64,000 nucleotides of DNA from Pseudomonas putida (GTDB taxonomy: Bacteria > Pseudomonadota > Gammaproteobacteria > Pseudomonadales > Pseudomonadaceae): NCBI RefSeq assembly GCF_002025705.1, contig NZ_CP018846.1:5881501-5945500 (forward strand), written 5' to 3'. This document shows positions 25,110-34,067 of this stretch, one piece after another. The stretch's first letter is position 1, and each line of letters starts with the position of its first letter. The position numbers and the translations under genes are program-made. The notes beneath the pieces were generated by a model that did no database searches, was not told where the DNA came from, and saw only the letters and a program-made list of their open reading frames with translations.

Positions 25110-27218
25110 CTACGTACGCATGCGGGTGATGCGGACCACGCCGGTCAAGGTACGCAGCTTCTTGATCACACGCGCCAGGTGCACACGATCGTGCACGCTG
25201 ACCACCAGTTGGACCACGCTGATACGGCCGTCGCGTTCGTCCATGCTGATCTTCTCGATGTTGCCGTCGGCAGCGTTGACGCTGCTGGCCAGCAAGGCGA
25301 TCAGGCCGCGCTGGTGTTCAAGCTCGACACGCAGCTCGACGTTGAATTCGCCAGCGATGTCCTTGGCCCAGGAGAGTTGTACGCACTTTTCCGGGTTGTG
25401 GCGGATTTCGCTGATGTTGCGGCAGGTTTCCAGGTGCACGACCATGCCCTTGCCCGCCGACAGGTGGCCGACGATCGGGTCGCCCGGGATCGGTGTGCAA
25501 CACTTGGCGTAGCTCAGCACCAGGCCTTCGGTACCGCGGATCGCCAACGGGCCTTCCGGCGCCGGCAGCTGTTCGCCTTCGGCCGACAGCAGGCGACGGG
25601 CGACCACGTAGGCCATGCGGTTGCCCAGGCCGATGTCTTCGAGCAGGTCTTCGATGAGCTCCAGGCGGTACTCGGCAAGAATCGCCTGAATGCGCTCCTG
25701 AGGGATTTTCTCCAGGCTGCTGTCGAAGCCGGTCAGTACCTTGTTCAGCAGGCGCTCGCCGAGGCTGATCGACTCGGAGCGACGCTGCTGCTTGAGGGCG
25801 TGGCGAATGTGCGTACGCGCCTTGCCGGTGACCACGAAATTGAGCCAGGCCGGGTTTGGCCGTGCGCCCGGGGCGCTGACGATTTCCACTGTCGAACCGC
25901 TTTGCAGCGGTTCGGACAGCGGCGCCAGGCGGCGGTTGATGCGGCAGGCGATGCAGCTGTTGCCAACGTCGGTATGCACCGCGTAAGCGAAGTCGACGGC
26001 GGTGGAGCCTTTGGGCAGCTCCATGATCCGGCCTTTGGGCGTGAACACATAGACCTCGTCCGGGAACAGGTCGATCTTCACGCTTTCGATGAATTCCAGC
26101 GAGTTGCCAGCGCGTTGCTGCAGCTCGAGGATGCCCTTTACCCACTGACGCGCCCGGGCATGGCTGCCCTTGGGCTGCTCGTCTTCGTTGGACTTGTACA
26201 GCCAGTGCGCGGCGATGCCGTTGTTGGCCATCTCTTCCATCTCGCGGGTGCGGATCTGGATTTCGATGGGCACGCCGTGCATGCCGAACAGCGTGGTGTG
26301 CAACGACTGGTAGCCGTTGGCCTTGGGAATCGCGATGTAATCCTTGAAGCGACCAGGCAGCGGCTTGTACAGGTTATGCACGGCGCCGAGTACGCGGTAG
26401 CAGGTGTCGACCTTGTCGACGATGATGCGGAAGGCATACACGTCCATGATCTCGTTGAAGGCGCGACGTTTGCCACGCATCTTCTTGTAGATGCCATAGA
26501 GGTGTTTCTGCCGCCCGCTGACTTCGCCCTGGATGCCGTCCGCGGCCAGGCAGTTGGCCAGCGAGTGCTCGATCTTGGCGACGATCTCTTTACGGTTGCC
26601 GCGTGCGCTCTTCACTGCCCGGTGGATCAGCGACGACCGCATCGGGTGCATGGCCTTGAAGCCAAGGTCTTCGAACTCTACGCGCACCGTGTGCATGCCC
26701 AGGCGGTTGGCGATGGGGGCGTAGATCTCGAGGGTTTCCTTGGCGATGCGCCGGCGTTTTTCGCCAGACAGCACTTCCAGGGTGCGCATGTTGTGCAGGC
26801 GGTCGGCCAGCTTGACCAGGATCACGCGGATATCGCGGGCCATGGCCATGGCCATCTTCTGGAAGTTTTCGGCCTGCGCTTCGGCCTTGGTCTCGAAGTT
26901 CATCTGGGTCAGCTTGCTGACCCCATCGACCAGTTCGGCCACGGTCTCGCCAAACTGCTGGCAGAGGGCTTCCTTGGCGATGCCGGTGTCTTCGATCACG
27001 TCGTGCAGCATGGCTGCCATCAGGCTCTGATGGTCCATGTGCATGTCGGCGAGGATGCTGGCCACGGCCAGCGGATGTGTCACGTAGGGCTCGCCGCTGC
27101 GGCGGCGCTGCCCATCGTGTGCCTGTTCGGCGTAGAAATAGGCGCGGCGAACCAGGTTGACCTGTTCGGGGCCCAGGTAGGTCGACAGCCGTTCGGCTAA
27201 GGCTTCTATGCCCGGCAT
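25110..27218 (-). CDS. spoT: Bifunctional (p)ppGpp synthetase/hydrolase SpoT
   Basis: Makes and degrades the stringent-response alarmone, 702 residues. The hydrolase HD domain has His72-Asp73 in AAMLHDVIEDTG with HPLAVASIL upstream. The synthetase domain is at about 235-355 (MDVYAFRIIVD, YIAIPKANGYQSLHT), TGS at about 385-445 (VYVFTPKGRIMELPKGSTAVDFAYAVH), and ACT at about 625-702. Having both active sites fits SpoT rather than RelA. Confidence 0.98.
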   Translation of the reverse strand: MPGIEALAERLSTYLGPEQVNLVRRAYFYAEQAHDGQRRRSGEPYVTHPLAVASILADMHMDHQSLMAAMLHDVIEDTGIAKEALCQQFGETVAELVDGVSKLTQMNFETKAEAQAENFQKMAMAMARDIRVILVKLADRLHNMRTLEVLSGEKRRRIAKETLEIYAPIANRLGMHTVRVEFEDLGFKAMHPMRSSLIHRAVKSARGNRKEIVAKIEHSLANCLAADGIQGEVSGRQKHLYGIYKKMRGKRRAFNEIMDVYAFRIIVDKVDTCYRVLGAVHNLYKPLPGRFKDYIAIPKANGYQSLHTTLFGMHGVPIEIQIRTREMEEMANNGIAAHWLYKSNEDEQPKGSHARARQWVKGILELQQRAGNSLEFIESVKIDLFPDEVYVFTPKGRIMELPKGSTAVDFAYAVHTDVGNSCIACRINRRLAPLSEPLQSGSTVEIVSAPGARPNPAWLNFVVTGKARTHIRHALKQQRRSESISLGERLLNKVLTGFDSSLEKIPQERIQAILAEYRLELIEDLLEDIGLGNRMAYVVARRLLSAEGEQLPAPEGPLAIRGTEGLVLSYAKCCTPIPGDPIVGHLSAGKGMVVHLETCRNISEIRHNPEKCVQLSWAKDIAGEFNVELRVELEHQRGLIALLASSVNAADGNIEKISMDERDGRISVVQLVVSVHDRVHLARVIKKLRTLTGVVRITRMRT

Positions 27219-27277
27219 GGTTTCACCTCTTGCCGAGGAAGAGGGCCTTGTGCCGCGCGACGTCGACAGGGCATCGA

Positions 27278-27541
27278 TCAGACAGCCTCGTTGGACTCGT
27301 CCTCGAACGCGGCGAAGACCGGATCCTCGGTGACGATCTCTTCGGCGGCGATGAACTCAGGGGTAACGATGCCTTCGGCGATTTCGCGCAGGGCGACCAC
27401 GGTCGGCTTGTCGTTTTCCCATGCTACGCGTGGCTCTTTGCCGCCGGTAGCCAGCTGACGGGCGCGCTTGGTCGAGAGCATGACCAGCTCAAAACGGTTA
27501 TCCACGTGTTCCAGGCAGTCTTCAACAGTTACGCGGGCCAT
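27278..27541 (-). CDS. rpoZ: RNA polymerase omega subunit
   Basis: Small assembly subunit of RNA polymerase, also part of the ppGpp binding site. 87 residues beginning MARVTVEDCLEHVDNRFELV, with the conserved RARQL and the PTVVALREIAEG segment. I took the ATG at 27541 over an upstream in-frame codon. It lies 59 bases upstream of spoT, so the target subunit and the alarmone enzyme are in one operon. Confidence 0.97.
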   Translation of the reverse strand: MARVTVEDCLEHVDNRFELVMLSTKRARQLATGGKEPRVAWENDKPTVVALREIAEGIVTPEFIAAEEIVTEDPVFAAFEDESNEAV

Positions 27542-27732
27542 GGTCTTCCTCAGTAGCAAATGCGGTGGGCGTGCAGCCCAATATGGGCAGGCGGACTCGA
27601 TAGTTTAAAAAATCACCAGCCAATAGGGAAGCGCTGTTTTGCCGGGCGGTCGCCTTCGAGCCCTGTGTCGGCTTCTTCGCGTCCAACCCCACTCCCACAG
27701 GAATGATGCATCTCTCACCAGCACCGCTCACG

Positions 27733-27765
27733 CTGTGGGAGCGGGCTTGCCCGCGAAAGGGCCGG
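27733..27765. repeat. Single REP copy upstream of rpoZ
   Basis: One copy, CTGTGGGAGCGGGCTTGCCC, continues to CGCGAAAGG without an inverted partner, in the 260-base gap between rpoZ (minus, starting at 27541) and the LysR gene end. The rest of that gap shows nothing further that I can name; the rpoZ promoter must lie in it. Confidence 0.75.
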
Positions 27766-27801
27766 AACAGACACCCTCGATACTTGATTCCGACGATAAC
27801 C

Positions 27802-28674
27802 TCAGAGCATTGCATCCCGCAACCGCGGCGTCAGTTCTTCGAACAGCGTCTGCACCGAGCGCAACGCCCGGCAGTCCGGCCGGGTCAGCAGCCATAACTG
27901 GGTGTCGCATCCCGGCAGCGGCCCGCTCAACGCATCCACCCCCGGCAGGGCATCGACCATATAGTCAGGCAGCGCCGCCACGCCCAGCCCGGTGCTCACC
28001 AGTTGGGCGATGGTCGACATGCCGCTGCACTGGTAGCGCGGGCTCAGCCCCGGATACTGCTGGTTGCGCCAGACCACGGTCGGATGGTCCTGCATCGAGT
28101 CGTCGGGGGCGATCCACGGCACGCTGCTGGCCGAAGCGTTCAAGCGCTCGCGCCATTGTGGCTGACCGCAGATCACATAGGAGGTGGAGCCTAGGCAACG
28201 CCCTACCAGATGCTCTGGCGGCGTATTGGTCAGGCGCAAGGCGATGTCGGCATCGCGCCGGCTGAGGTTGGCAAAGGTGTTGGAGGTGCCCATTTCCAGC
28301 GACAACGCCGGGTAGTTGGGCATGAACGCGGCCAATGCCGGCAGCAGCAGGCTGTGCATCACCGCCTCGGTGCAGGTCAGGCGCACGGTGCCGCTGACCA
28401 CCTGCTCACCGCTGGTCATGGCGATGCGTGCGGCATCCAGCGCCTGCTCGGCGCGCTCGGCCTGCTCGGCCAGGGCCTGGGCCGTGTCGGTCGGCAGGTA
28501 ACCCTTGCGGCTTTTCACGAACAGCGCGGTGCCTAGCGCCGACTCCAGCCGGCGAATCGAGCGGAACACGGTCGAAACGTCGACCTTGAGCAGTTCGGCG
28601 GCCTTGGCCAGTGAGCGCCCGCGTTCCAGTGCCAGGACCAGAGAGAGGTCGGCGTGGGTAATTTGATATTGCAT
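27802..28674 (-). CDS. LysR-family regulator, divergent from the gamma-glutamylpolyamine synthetase gene
   Basis: 290 residues. The N-terminal winged helix-turn-helix (about 1-60) has LAKAAELLKVDVSTVFRSIRRLE, and the substrate-binding domain follows (about 90-285). Chosen start ATG 28674; the longer frame upstream runs through the divergent promoter region. Its position, divergent from a glutamine-synthetase-like gene, an amidotransferase and an APC transporter, suggests control of that amine-catabolism set with an amine or intermediate as inducer. That role is inference from context. Confidence 0.85.
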   Translation of the reverse strand: MQYQITHADLSLVLALERGRSLAKAAELLKVDVSTVFRSIRRLESALGTALFVKSRKGYLPTDTAQALAEQAERAEQALDAARIAMTSGEQVVSGTVRLTCTEAVMHSLLLPALAAFMPNYPALSLEMGTSNTFANLSRRDADIALRLTNTPPEHLVGRCLGSTSYVICGQPQWRERLNASASSVPWIAPDDSMQDHPTVVWRNQQYPGLSPRYQCSGMSTIAQLVSTGLGVAALPDYMVDALPGVDALSGPLPGCDTQLWLLTRPDCRALRSVQTLFEELTPRLRDAML

Positions 28675-28879
28675 TGGTGCACGCTCTGCTTGCCGAATTG
28701 CCAATGTCTGTTGCGTGAGGGCCATTTTATAGTGAAACGGCCCCCGGGAATCAATGCGCCCGGTCGGGTAACCAATCCCCACGATGGGAAAGTGAAAAGA
28801 ACAACAGCTGCAACCATCGTCGCCCGTGAGGCGCCAGCCGTATCCCCACATCGCCGCAGCAAATCATAGGATGTAAGCC

Positions 28880-30262
28880 ATGACGTCGGTCACCCCGTGC
28901 GCCAGTACTTCCAGCGAGATGAATGACTTCCTTCAGGCCCATCCGGATACGCAGTACGTCGACCTGCTGATTTCCGACATGAACGGCGTGGTACGCGGCA
29001 AGCGCATCGAGCGCGCCAGCCTGCACAAAGTGTACGAAAAGGGTATCAACCTGCCAGCCTCGTTGTTCGCCCTCGACATCAATGGCTCCACCGTGGAAAG
29101 CACCGGCCTGGGCCTGGACATCGGCGACGCTGACCGTATCTGTTTCCCGATTGCCGGCACGCTTTCGGACGAGCCGTGGCAGAAGCGCCCGACCGCACAG
29201 CTGCTGATGACCATGCACGAACTCGACGGTGAGCCATTCTTTGCCGACCCGCGCGAAGTGCTGCGTCAAGTGGTGAGCAAGTTCGACGCCATGGGCCTGG
29301 ATATCTGCGCCGCGTTCGAGCTGGAGTTCTACCTGATCGACCAGGACAACCTCAACGGCCGCCCGCAGCCGCCTCGTTCGCCAATCTCGGGCAAGCGCCC
29401 GCAGTCGACCCAGGTGTACCTGATCGACGACCTCGACGAATACGCCGACTGCCTCCAGGACATGCTCGAAGCGGCCAAGGAGCAAGGCCTGCCAGCCGAT
29501 GCGATCGTCAAGGAAAGCGCCCCGGCGCAGTTCGAGGTCAACCTGCACCACGTTGCCGACCCGATGAAGGCCTGCGACTACGCGATCCTGCTCAAGCGCC
29601 TGATCAAGAACGTCGCCTACGACCATGAAATGGACACCACCTTCATGGCCAAGCCCTACCCGGGCCAGGCGGGCAACGGCCTGCACGTGCACATCTCGCT
29701 GCTGGACAAGAAAACCGGCAAGAACATCTTCGCCCATGAAGACCCGCTGCAAAGCGACGCCCTGCGCCACGCCATCGGTGGCGTGCTGGAGACCATGCCG
29801 GCGTCGATGGCCTTCCTGTGCCCGAACATCAACTCCTACCGCCGCTTCGGTGCACAGTTCTACGTGCCTAATGCGCCGAGCTGGGGCCTGGACAACCGCA
29901 CCGTAGCTGTTCGCGTACCGACCGATAGCAGCGAAAACGTACGCATCGAGCACCGCGTGGCTGGCGCCGATGCCAACCCGTACCTGATGCTGGCGGCGAT
30001 CCTGGCCGGTATCCACCACGGCCTGACCAGCAAGATCGAGCCGGGTGCGCCGATCGAAGGCAACTCCTACGAACAGCTGGAGCAGAGCCTGCCGAACAAT
30101 CTGCGCGACGCCCTGCGTGCGCTGGATGACAGCGAAGTCCTCAACCAATACATCAGCCCGGACTACATCGACATCTTCGTGGCCTGCAAGGAAAGTGAGC
30201 TGGCCGAGTTCGAAGTTTCGATTTCCGACCTCGAGTACAACTGGTACCTGCACACGGTGTAA
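28880..30262 (+). CDS. Gamma-glutamylpolyamine synthetase (glutamine-synthetase family)
   Basis: 460 residues of the GlnA/PuuA superfamily. It probably ligates glutamate to a polyamine or other amine using ATP. An N-terminal beta-grasp (YVDLLISDMNGVVRGKR) is followed by the catalytic barrel: metal-site strands AFELEFYLID and QFEVNLHH, the HVHISL site, NSYRRFGAQFYVPNAPSWGLDNRTVAVRVP split across the Arg-containing nucleotide site, and ENVRIEHRVAGADANPYL. The lack of the adenylylation-type tail argues against housekeeping GS. The downstream amidotransferase, four bases away, fits the PuuA-PuuD pair. Confidence 0.88.
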   Translation: MTSVTPCASTSSEMNDFLQAHPDTQYVDLLISDMNGVVRGKRIERASLHKVYEKGINLPASLFALDINGSTVESTGLGLDIGDADRICFPIAGTLSDEPWQKRPTAQLLMTMHELDGEPFFADPREVLRQVVSKFDAMGLDICAAFELEFYLIDQDNLNGRPQPPRSPISGKRPQSTQVYLIDDLDEYADCLQDMLEAAKEQGLPADAIVKESAPAQFEVNLHHVADPMKACDYAILLKRLIKNVAYDHEMDTTFMAKPYPGQAGNGLHVHISLLDKKTGKNIFAHEDPLQSDALRHAIGGVLETMPASMAFLCPNINSYRRFGAQFYVPNAPSWGLDNRTVAVRVPTDSSENVRIEHRVAGADANPYLMLAAILAGIHHGLTSKIEPGAPIEGNSYEQLEQSLPNNLRDALRALDDSEVLNQYISPDYIDIFVACKESELAEFEVSISDLEYNWYLHTV

Positions 30263-30266
30263 GCCC

Positions 30267-31022
30267 ATGAGCGCAATTGCGGTCCCCTTGATTGGTATCA
30301 GCGCCTGCCGCCAGCAGGTGGGGAAGAACTCGTCGCACACAGTGGGCGACAAGTATGTCGAGGCAGCGGGCTTTGCCGGGCTGCCGCTGATTCTGCCGGC
30401 CCGCGACGGCGGCAGCGACACTCAGGCGTTGCTGGCCCGGCTCGATGGCATTGTTTTCACCGGCTCACCTTCAAATATCGAGCCGCATCATTACAATGGC
30501 GCCGCCAGCGCCGAAGGGACCCGACACGACCTTGCCCGAGACCGGCTGACCCTGCCGTTGCTGCAGGCGGCGATTGCCGCCGGTGTGCCTGTGTTCTGCA
30601 TCTGTCGTGGCTTCCAGGAGTTGAATGTGGCCTTGGGCGGCAGCCTGCACCAGCGCGTGCAGGAGCTGCCCGGCTACCTGGATCACCGTGAACCGGAGGA
30701 CGCACCGCTGGAGGTGCAATACGGCCCTCGTCATCCTGTCAGCGTTGCGCCTGGCGGGTTGTTCGAGCGCCTGGGCCTGGCTGCGCAGTTCGAGGTCAAC
30801 TCGTTGCACAGCCAGGGCATCGACCACCTGGCACCGGGCCTGCGGGTCGAGGCACGGGCCCCGGATGGTCTGATCGAAGCGGTGTCGATGCCTGACGCAC
30901 CGGGCTTTGTGCTTGGTGTGCAGTGGCACCCGGAATGGCGTTTCGCCGACAACCCGGTCTCAAGGCGCCTTTTCCAGGCGTTCCGCGAGGCCTGCATTGC
31001 CCATGCTGCACGGGAGGTCTGA
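30267..31022 (+). CDS. Class I glutamine-amidotransferase-like gamma-glutamyl hydrolase (PuuD-like)
   Basis: 251 residues of the peptidase C26/PuuD group, which releases glutamate from gamma-glutamyl-aminobutyrate. The nucleophilic Cys lies in VFCICRGFQELNVALGG and the catalytic His-x-Glu in GVQWHPEWR. The ATG at 30267 is four bases after the synthetase stop, so translation is probably coupled. The in-frame ORF upstream overlaps the synthetase gene in another frame and is not real. Confidence 0.88.
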   Translation: MSAIAVPLIGISACRQQVGKNSSHTVGDKYVEAAGFAGLPLILPARDGGSDTQALLARLDGIVFTGSPSNIEPHHYNGAASAEGTRHDLARDRLTLPLLQAAIAAGVPVFCICRGFQELNVALGGSLHQRVQELPGYLDHREPEDAPLEVQYGPRHPVSVAPGGLFERLGLAAQFEVNSLHSQGIDHLAPGLRVEARAPDGLIEAVSMPDAPGFVLGVQWHPEWRFADNPVSRRLFQAFREACIAHAAREV

Positions 31023-31140
31023 CAGCAAGTCAGCCAAAAGTCCGGGATGACTCACCCCCGTCAGTGCGCTTTCAATGAGTGGAAGCAGGCCTTGGGATCA
31101 GGGCCTGTGAAAACAATTCCAATAGTTACGGCAAAAACTC

Positions 31141-32679
31141 ATGAGCAATTACACAGAAGCCGGCCGCCCACCCGATGTGGCCGACTCGGGCAGCACTCAA
31201 CGCAGCAAAGGCCTGGCCAAGGGCCGTCTTGGCCTGCTGGCCAGCGTGGTGCTGGGCATTTCCACCATTGCCCCGGTCTACACCCTGACCGGCGCCCTTG
31301 GCCCGACCGTACGTGAGGTCGGTGCTCATCTTCCTGCCGTGTTCATCGTCGGCTTCCTGCCGATGCTGCTGGTTGCCCTGGGCTATCGCGAACTGAATTC
31401 GGCCGAGCCGGACAGCGGCACTTCGTTTACCTGGTCGGCCCGCGCCTTTGGCCCGATGATCGGCTGGATCGGCGGTTGGGGGCTGGTCGTTGCCACCACC
31501 ATCGTGCTGTCCAACCTGGCAGGCGTTGCCGTCGACTTCTTCTATCTGTTCCTCAGCCAGATCACCGGCCACCACGAGCTGGCAGCCCTGGCCGACAACC
31601 TGTTGATCAATATCGCCACCTGTTGCGTGTTCATTGCCCTGGCGGTGTGGATCTGCTGTCGTGGCATGGCCACCACCATGACCGTGCAGTACGGCCTGGT
31701 GGCGCTACAGCTGATGGTATTGCTCGGCTTTGCCTTCGCGGCCTTCGGCGGTACCACCGCGCCGCCGCCGCTGGAGTTCGATTTCGCCTGGTTCAACCCG
31801 TTCGGTGTCGAGTCGTTCTCGGCCTTTGCTGCGGGGCTGTCACTGTCGATCTTCATTTTCTGGGGCTGGGACGTGTGCCTGACTGTCAGCGAAGAGTCGA
31901 TCGGCAGCGACGAAGTGCCGGGCAAGGCGGCGACCTGGACGGTGCTGCTGATCCTTGGCCTGTATCTGGTCACCGCCATCGCCACCCTGCAGTTCGCAGG
32001 CATCAGCGAGCATGGCCTGGGCCTGAACAACCCGCGCATCCAGGAAAACGTGTTTGCTCACCTGGCCGGGCCGGTGATGGGGCCGTTGGCGATCCTGATG
32101 TCGATTGCGGTACTGGCGAGCACCGCGGCGTCGCTGCAGTCGACCTTCGTGTCGCCGGCGCGCACGCTGTTGGCCATGGGTTACTACGGCGCGGTGCCGC
32201 AGAAATTCGCCAGCGTCTGCCCGCGCTCGCAAACCCCGCGTTACGCGACCATCTGCGCTGGTGTGGCGGCGGGCCTGTTCTACGTGACCATGCGTACCCT
32301 GAGCGAGAACGTGCTGGCTGACACCATCACGGCGCTGGGCATGATGATCTGCTTCTATTACTCGCTGACCGCATTCGCTTGTGTCTGGTACTTCCGCGAC
32401 AGCCTGTTCGGCAGCCTGCGCCACTTCTTCATGCGTGGCCTGTGCCCGCTGGTGGGAGGGGTGATCCTGTCGGTGATCTTCGTGCGTACGGCCATCGACA
32501 GCGCCTCGCCGGATTTCGGCAGTGGCTCGCATGTGGCGGGGTTGGGGTTGGTGTTCGTGATTGCGGCGATCATTTCGGCACTGGGGATCGTGCTGATGAT
32601 GATTTCGCGGATGCGCGCGCCGGCCTACTTCCTGGGGGCTACCCTGCGCCAGCAGGCCACCTTGCCATTGCAGGAATAA
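31141..32679 (+). CDS. APC-family amino acid/polyamine transporter
   Basis: 512 residues with about twelve membrane segments. The APC start region LASVVLGISTIAPVYTLTGALG is followed by NSAEPDSGTSFTW, typical of the amine/amino acid importer group. A PuuP-like putrescine importer is the leading guess, given the synthetase and amidotransferase upstream, but the substrate is not shown by sequence. There is no clear ribosome site before ATG 31141, which follows an A-rich leader. The gap from the amidotransferase stop is 118 bases. Confidence 0.82.
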   Translation: MSNYTEAGRPPDVADSGSTQRSKGLAKGRLGLLASVVLGISTIAPVYTLTGALGPTVREVGAHLPAVFIVGFLPMLLVALGYRELNSAEPDSGTSFTWSARAFGPMIGWIGGWGLVVATTIVLSNLAGVAVDFFYLFLSQITGHHELAALADNLLINIATCCVFIALAVWICCRGMATTMTVQYGLVALQLMVLLGFAFAAFGGTTAPPPLEFDFAWFNPFGVESFSAFAAGLSLSIFIFWGWDVCLTVSEESIGSDEVPGKAATWTVLLILGLYLVTAIATLQFAGISEHGLGLNNPRIQENVFAHLAGPVMGPLAILMSIAVLASTAASLQSTFVSPARTLLAMGYYGAVPQKFASVCPRSQTPRYATICAGVAAGLFYVTMRTLSENVLADTITALGMMICFYYSLTAFACVWYFRDSLFGSLRHFFMRGLCPLVGGVILSVIFVRTAIDSASPDFGSGSHVAGLGLVFVIAAIISALGIVLMMISRMRAPAYFLGATLRQQATLPLQE

Positions 32680-32775
32680 TTTTGGGGGCGCTTTGCGCCC
32701 CTTTCGCGACACAAGGCCGCTCCTACAGGGGGTCGCATCAGCCGATGCTGACACGGTCCCTTGTAGGAGCGGCCT

Positions 32776-32802
32776 TGATCTGGTCAAGTAATTTTGGACA
32801 CC
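32776..32802. repeat. IS3 element terminal inverted repeat, orfB side
   Basis: Begins TGATCTGGTCAAGTAATTTT and ends GGACACC; pairs with 33999-34025 at 22 of 27 positions. Confidence 0.9.
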
Positions 32803-32811
32803 GGTTAAGGT

Positions 32812-33699
32812 TCATGCCGCTGCCCTGAGCTTTTCCTCCATAGCTACCGGGGTCTCGTAGCCGTTGTAGCTGTGGAGACGCTTTAGGTTGTAGCGCACCA
32901 AATAAGCCATGATGTCGGCTTTAGCTTCAGCTTCGGATTCATAGCCTCCTGCTGGCACCCATTCTGATTTCAATGCCCCGAAGAATCGCTCCATGGCCGC
33001 ATTGTCCCAGCATTGGCCACGGTGGCTCATGCTCTGTTTCAAGCTGCACTCTTCAAGTACAGCCCTGAATTTATGGCTGGTGTACTGACAACCTTGATCT
33101 GAATGAAACATCACGCCCGTAGGCTTGCCTCTGGACTCAGACGCCATGCGCAGCGCGTCACAGGCCAACTTGGCATCAGCAGTCATTGAAAACGCCCAGC
33201 CCACAACTCGGCGTGCGTACAAGTCGATTACTGCGGCCAAGTACAGCCAACGTCTGCCAACCTGAATGTAAGTCACATCGCCACACCAGACCTCGTTGAT
33301 CGTTGAAACCTTGAAGTTTCGCTTCAGTTGGTTTTCCGCAATCAGTGCTTCCGTGCCTGATGACCGATACCGGTGTGGCCTACGCTGCCGGCATTTCAGG
33401 CCAGCTTCACGCATAAGCGCACGCACTTTGTAACGCCCAACCACATGGCCTTCACGCCGCAGTTCTTGCATCAACGTGCGTGAACCCGCGGAGCTTCGTG
33501 ACGCCATGAAGTGATTGATTACACGCGAGCGTAGAGCATCCCTGCCGGGATTCTCACGCCCTTGGCGTTTGCGCCATGCATAGAAACTACTGCGTTTGAC
33601 CCCAAGCACACGACAGCAGTCGACAACACCGTATTGCTCACTCAGCTCGTTGATCAGCGAGAACGATCTTTGGAGTCCCGAAGCAGGAGAGCACTGGCC
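32812..33699 (-). CDS. IS3-family transposase OrfB, produced as OrfAB by -1 frameshift
   Basis: DDE transposase catalytic part. An rve/integrase core is visible: first Asp in CGDVTYIQ, second Asp in FHSDQGCQYTS, Glu in MERFFGALKSE. HTH_21-like sequence (SRVINHFMASRSSAGSRTL) lies upstream. The frame is open back through the overlap with orfA; entry is from the slippery A AAA AAG at 33705-33699. A GTG at 33609 could allow separate OrfB (265 residues). The frameshifted OrfAB would be about 381 residues, the right size for an active enzyme. Confidence 0.92.
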   Translation of the reverse strand, partial: GQCSPASGLQRSFSLINELSEQYGVVDCCRVLGVKRSSFYAWRKRQGRENPGRDALRSRVINHFMASRSSAGSRTLMQELRREGHVVGRYKVRALMREAGLKCRQRRPHRYRSSGTEALIAENQLKRNFKVSTINEVWCGDVTYIQVGRRWLYLAAVIDLYARRVVGWAFSMTADAKLACDALRMASESRGKPTGVMFHSDQGCQYTSHKFRAVLEECSLKQSMSHRGQCWDNAAMERFFGALKSEWVPAGGYESEAEAKADIMAYLVRYNLKRLHSYNGYETPVAMEEKLRAAA

Positions 33700-33956
33700 T
33701 TTTTTAGGATTTCGATATCCCGATCCTTTTGACGAACCAATGCTTCCAGCTCTTCGATACGTTGCTGCTCCGGAGTGATGGCTTTGGCTCCAGTCGGAAC
33801 CTTACCCTCTCTCTCCTGGCGTACCTGCTCAACCCAACGGCGAAGGGCTGTACGGCCAATCCCGAGGATTTCGCATACCTCAGGAACTGACTGGCCACCG
33901 TCCAGGACCATTTCGGCAGCTTGGATTTTGTGTTCTTTCGAATAAGACTTGCGCAC
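33654..33956 (-). CDS. IS3-family transposase OrfA
   Basis: 100-residue DNA-binding protein with a helix-turn-helix (HKIQAAEMVLDGGQSVPEVC, EILGIGRTALRRWV) and a C-terminal leucine-zipper-like stretch (RIEELEALVRQKDRDIEILKKA). I chose the GTG at 33956 because GGAGG lies eight bases upstream; the longer frame begins inside the terminal repeat. Its last third overlaps orfB in the -1 frame. Confidence 0.9.
   Translation of the reverse strand: MRKSYSKEHKIQAAEMVLDGGQSVPEVCEILGIGRTALRRWVEQVRQEREGKVPTGAKAITPEQQRIEELEALVRQKDRDIEILKKASALLLRDSKDRSR
33699..33705 (-). other. Programmed -1 frameshift heptamer
   Basis: Minus strand A AAA AAG in the orfA frame (codons CTA AAA AAG). It is an ideal slippery heptamer that shifts ribosomes into the open orfB frame. 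Confidence 0.8.
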
Positions 33957-33998
33957 TGATTTTGCCTCCAATTGGGCGCCATCATAGCGCCCGATGAA

Positions 33999-34025
33999 GG
34001 TGTCCAAAATCATTAGGCCAGTTCA
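33999..34025. repeat. IS3 element terminal inverted repeat, orfA side
   Basis: Reads GGTGTCCAAAATCATTAGGC to the terminal GTTCA; followed at once by the CCT target duplication. Confidence 0.9.
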
Positions 34026-34067
34026 CCTTGTGTCGCGAAAGGGCTGCAAAGCAGCCCCCATCAATCT

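Larger units (their letters stand above)
32776..34025 (-). mobile_element. Complete IS3-family insertion sequence, 1,250 bp
   Basis: Ends are TG...CA. Terminal inverted repeats of 27 bases (32776-32802 and 33999-34025) match at 22 positions, with a shared core ATTTTGGACACC. The flanking 3-bp direct repeat CCT (32773-32775 and 34026-34028) is the target duplication. It carries orfA and orfB on the minus strand with a -1 slippery site between them. All parts look intact, so it may still be mobile. I cannot assign the subgroup or a registered name. Confidence 0.95.
32684..34059. repeat. REP element split by the IS insertion
   Basis: REP DNA runs from 32684 to 32775 and resumes at 34026. Removing the IS and one CCT copy restores GGAGCGGCCTTGTGTCGCGA, an intact REP arm found elsewhere in the window, ending at CAGCCCCC near 34059. 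Confidence 0.88.

Noticed and set aside
25179..27200. 673-residue open frame on the plus strand opposite spoT
   Set aside because: High-GC genes often leave long open antisense frames. The composition is repetitive and no family is recognisable, while spoT is fully supported.
28797..28804. AAGAACAA motif in the leader of the glutamine-synthetase-like gene
   Set aside because: It matches the Hfq/Crc core but lies about 76 bases upstream of the start, away from the ribosome site, so it was not called.
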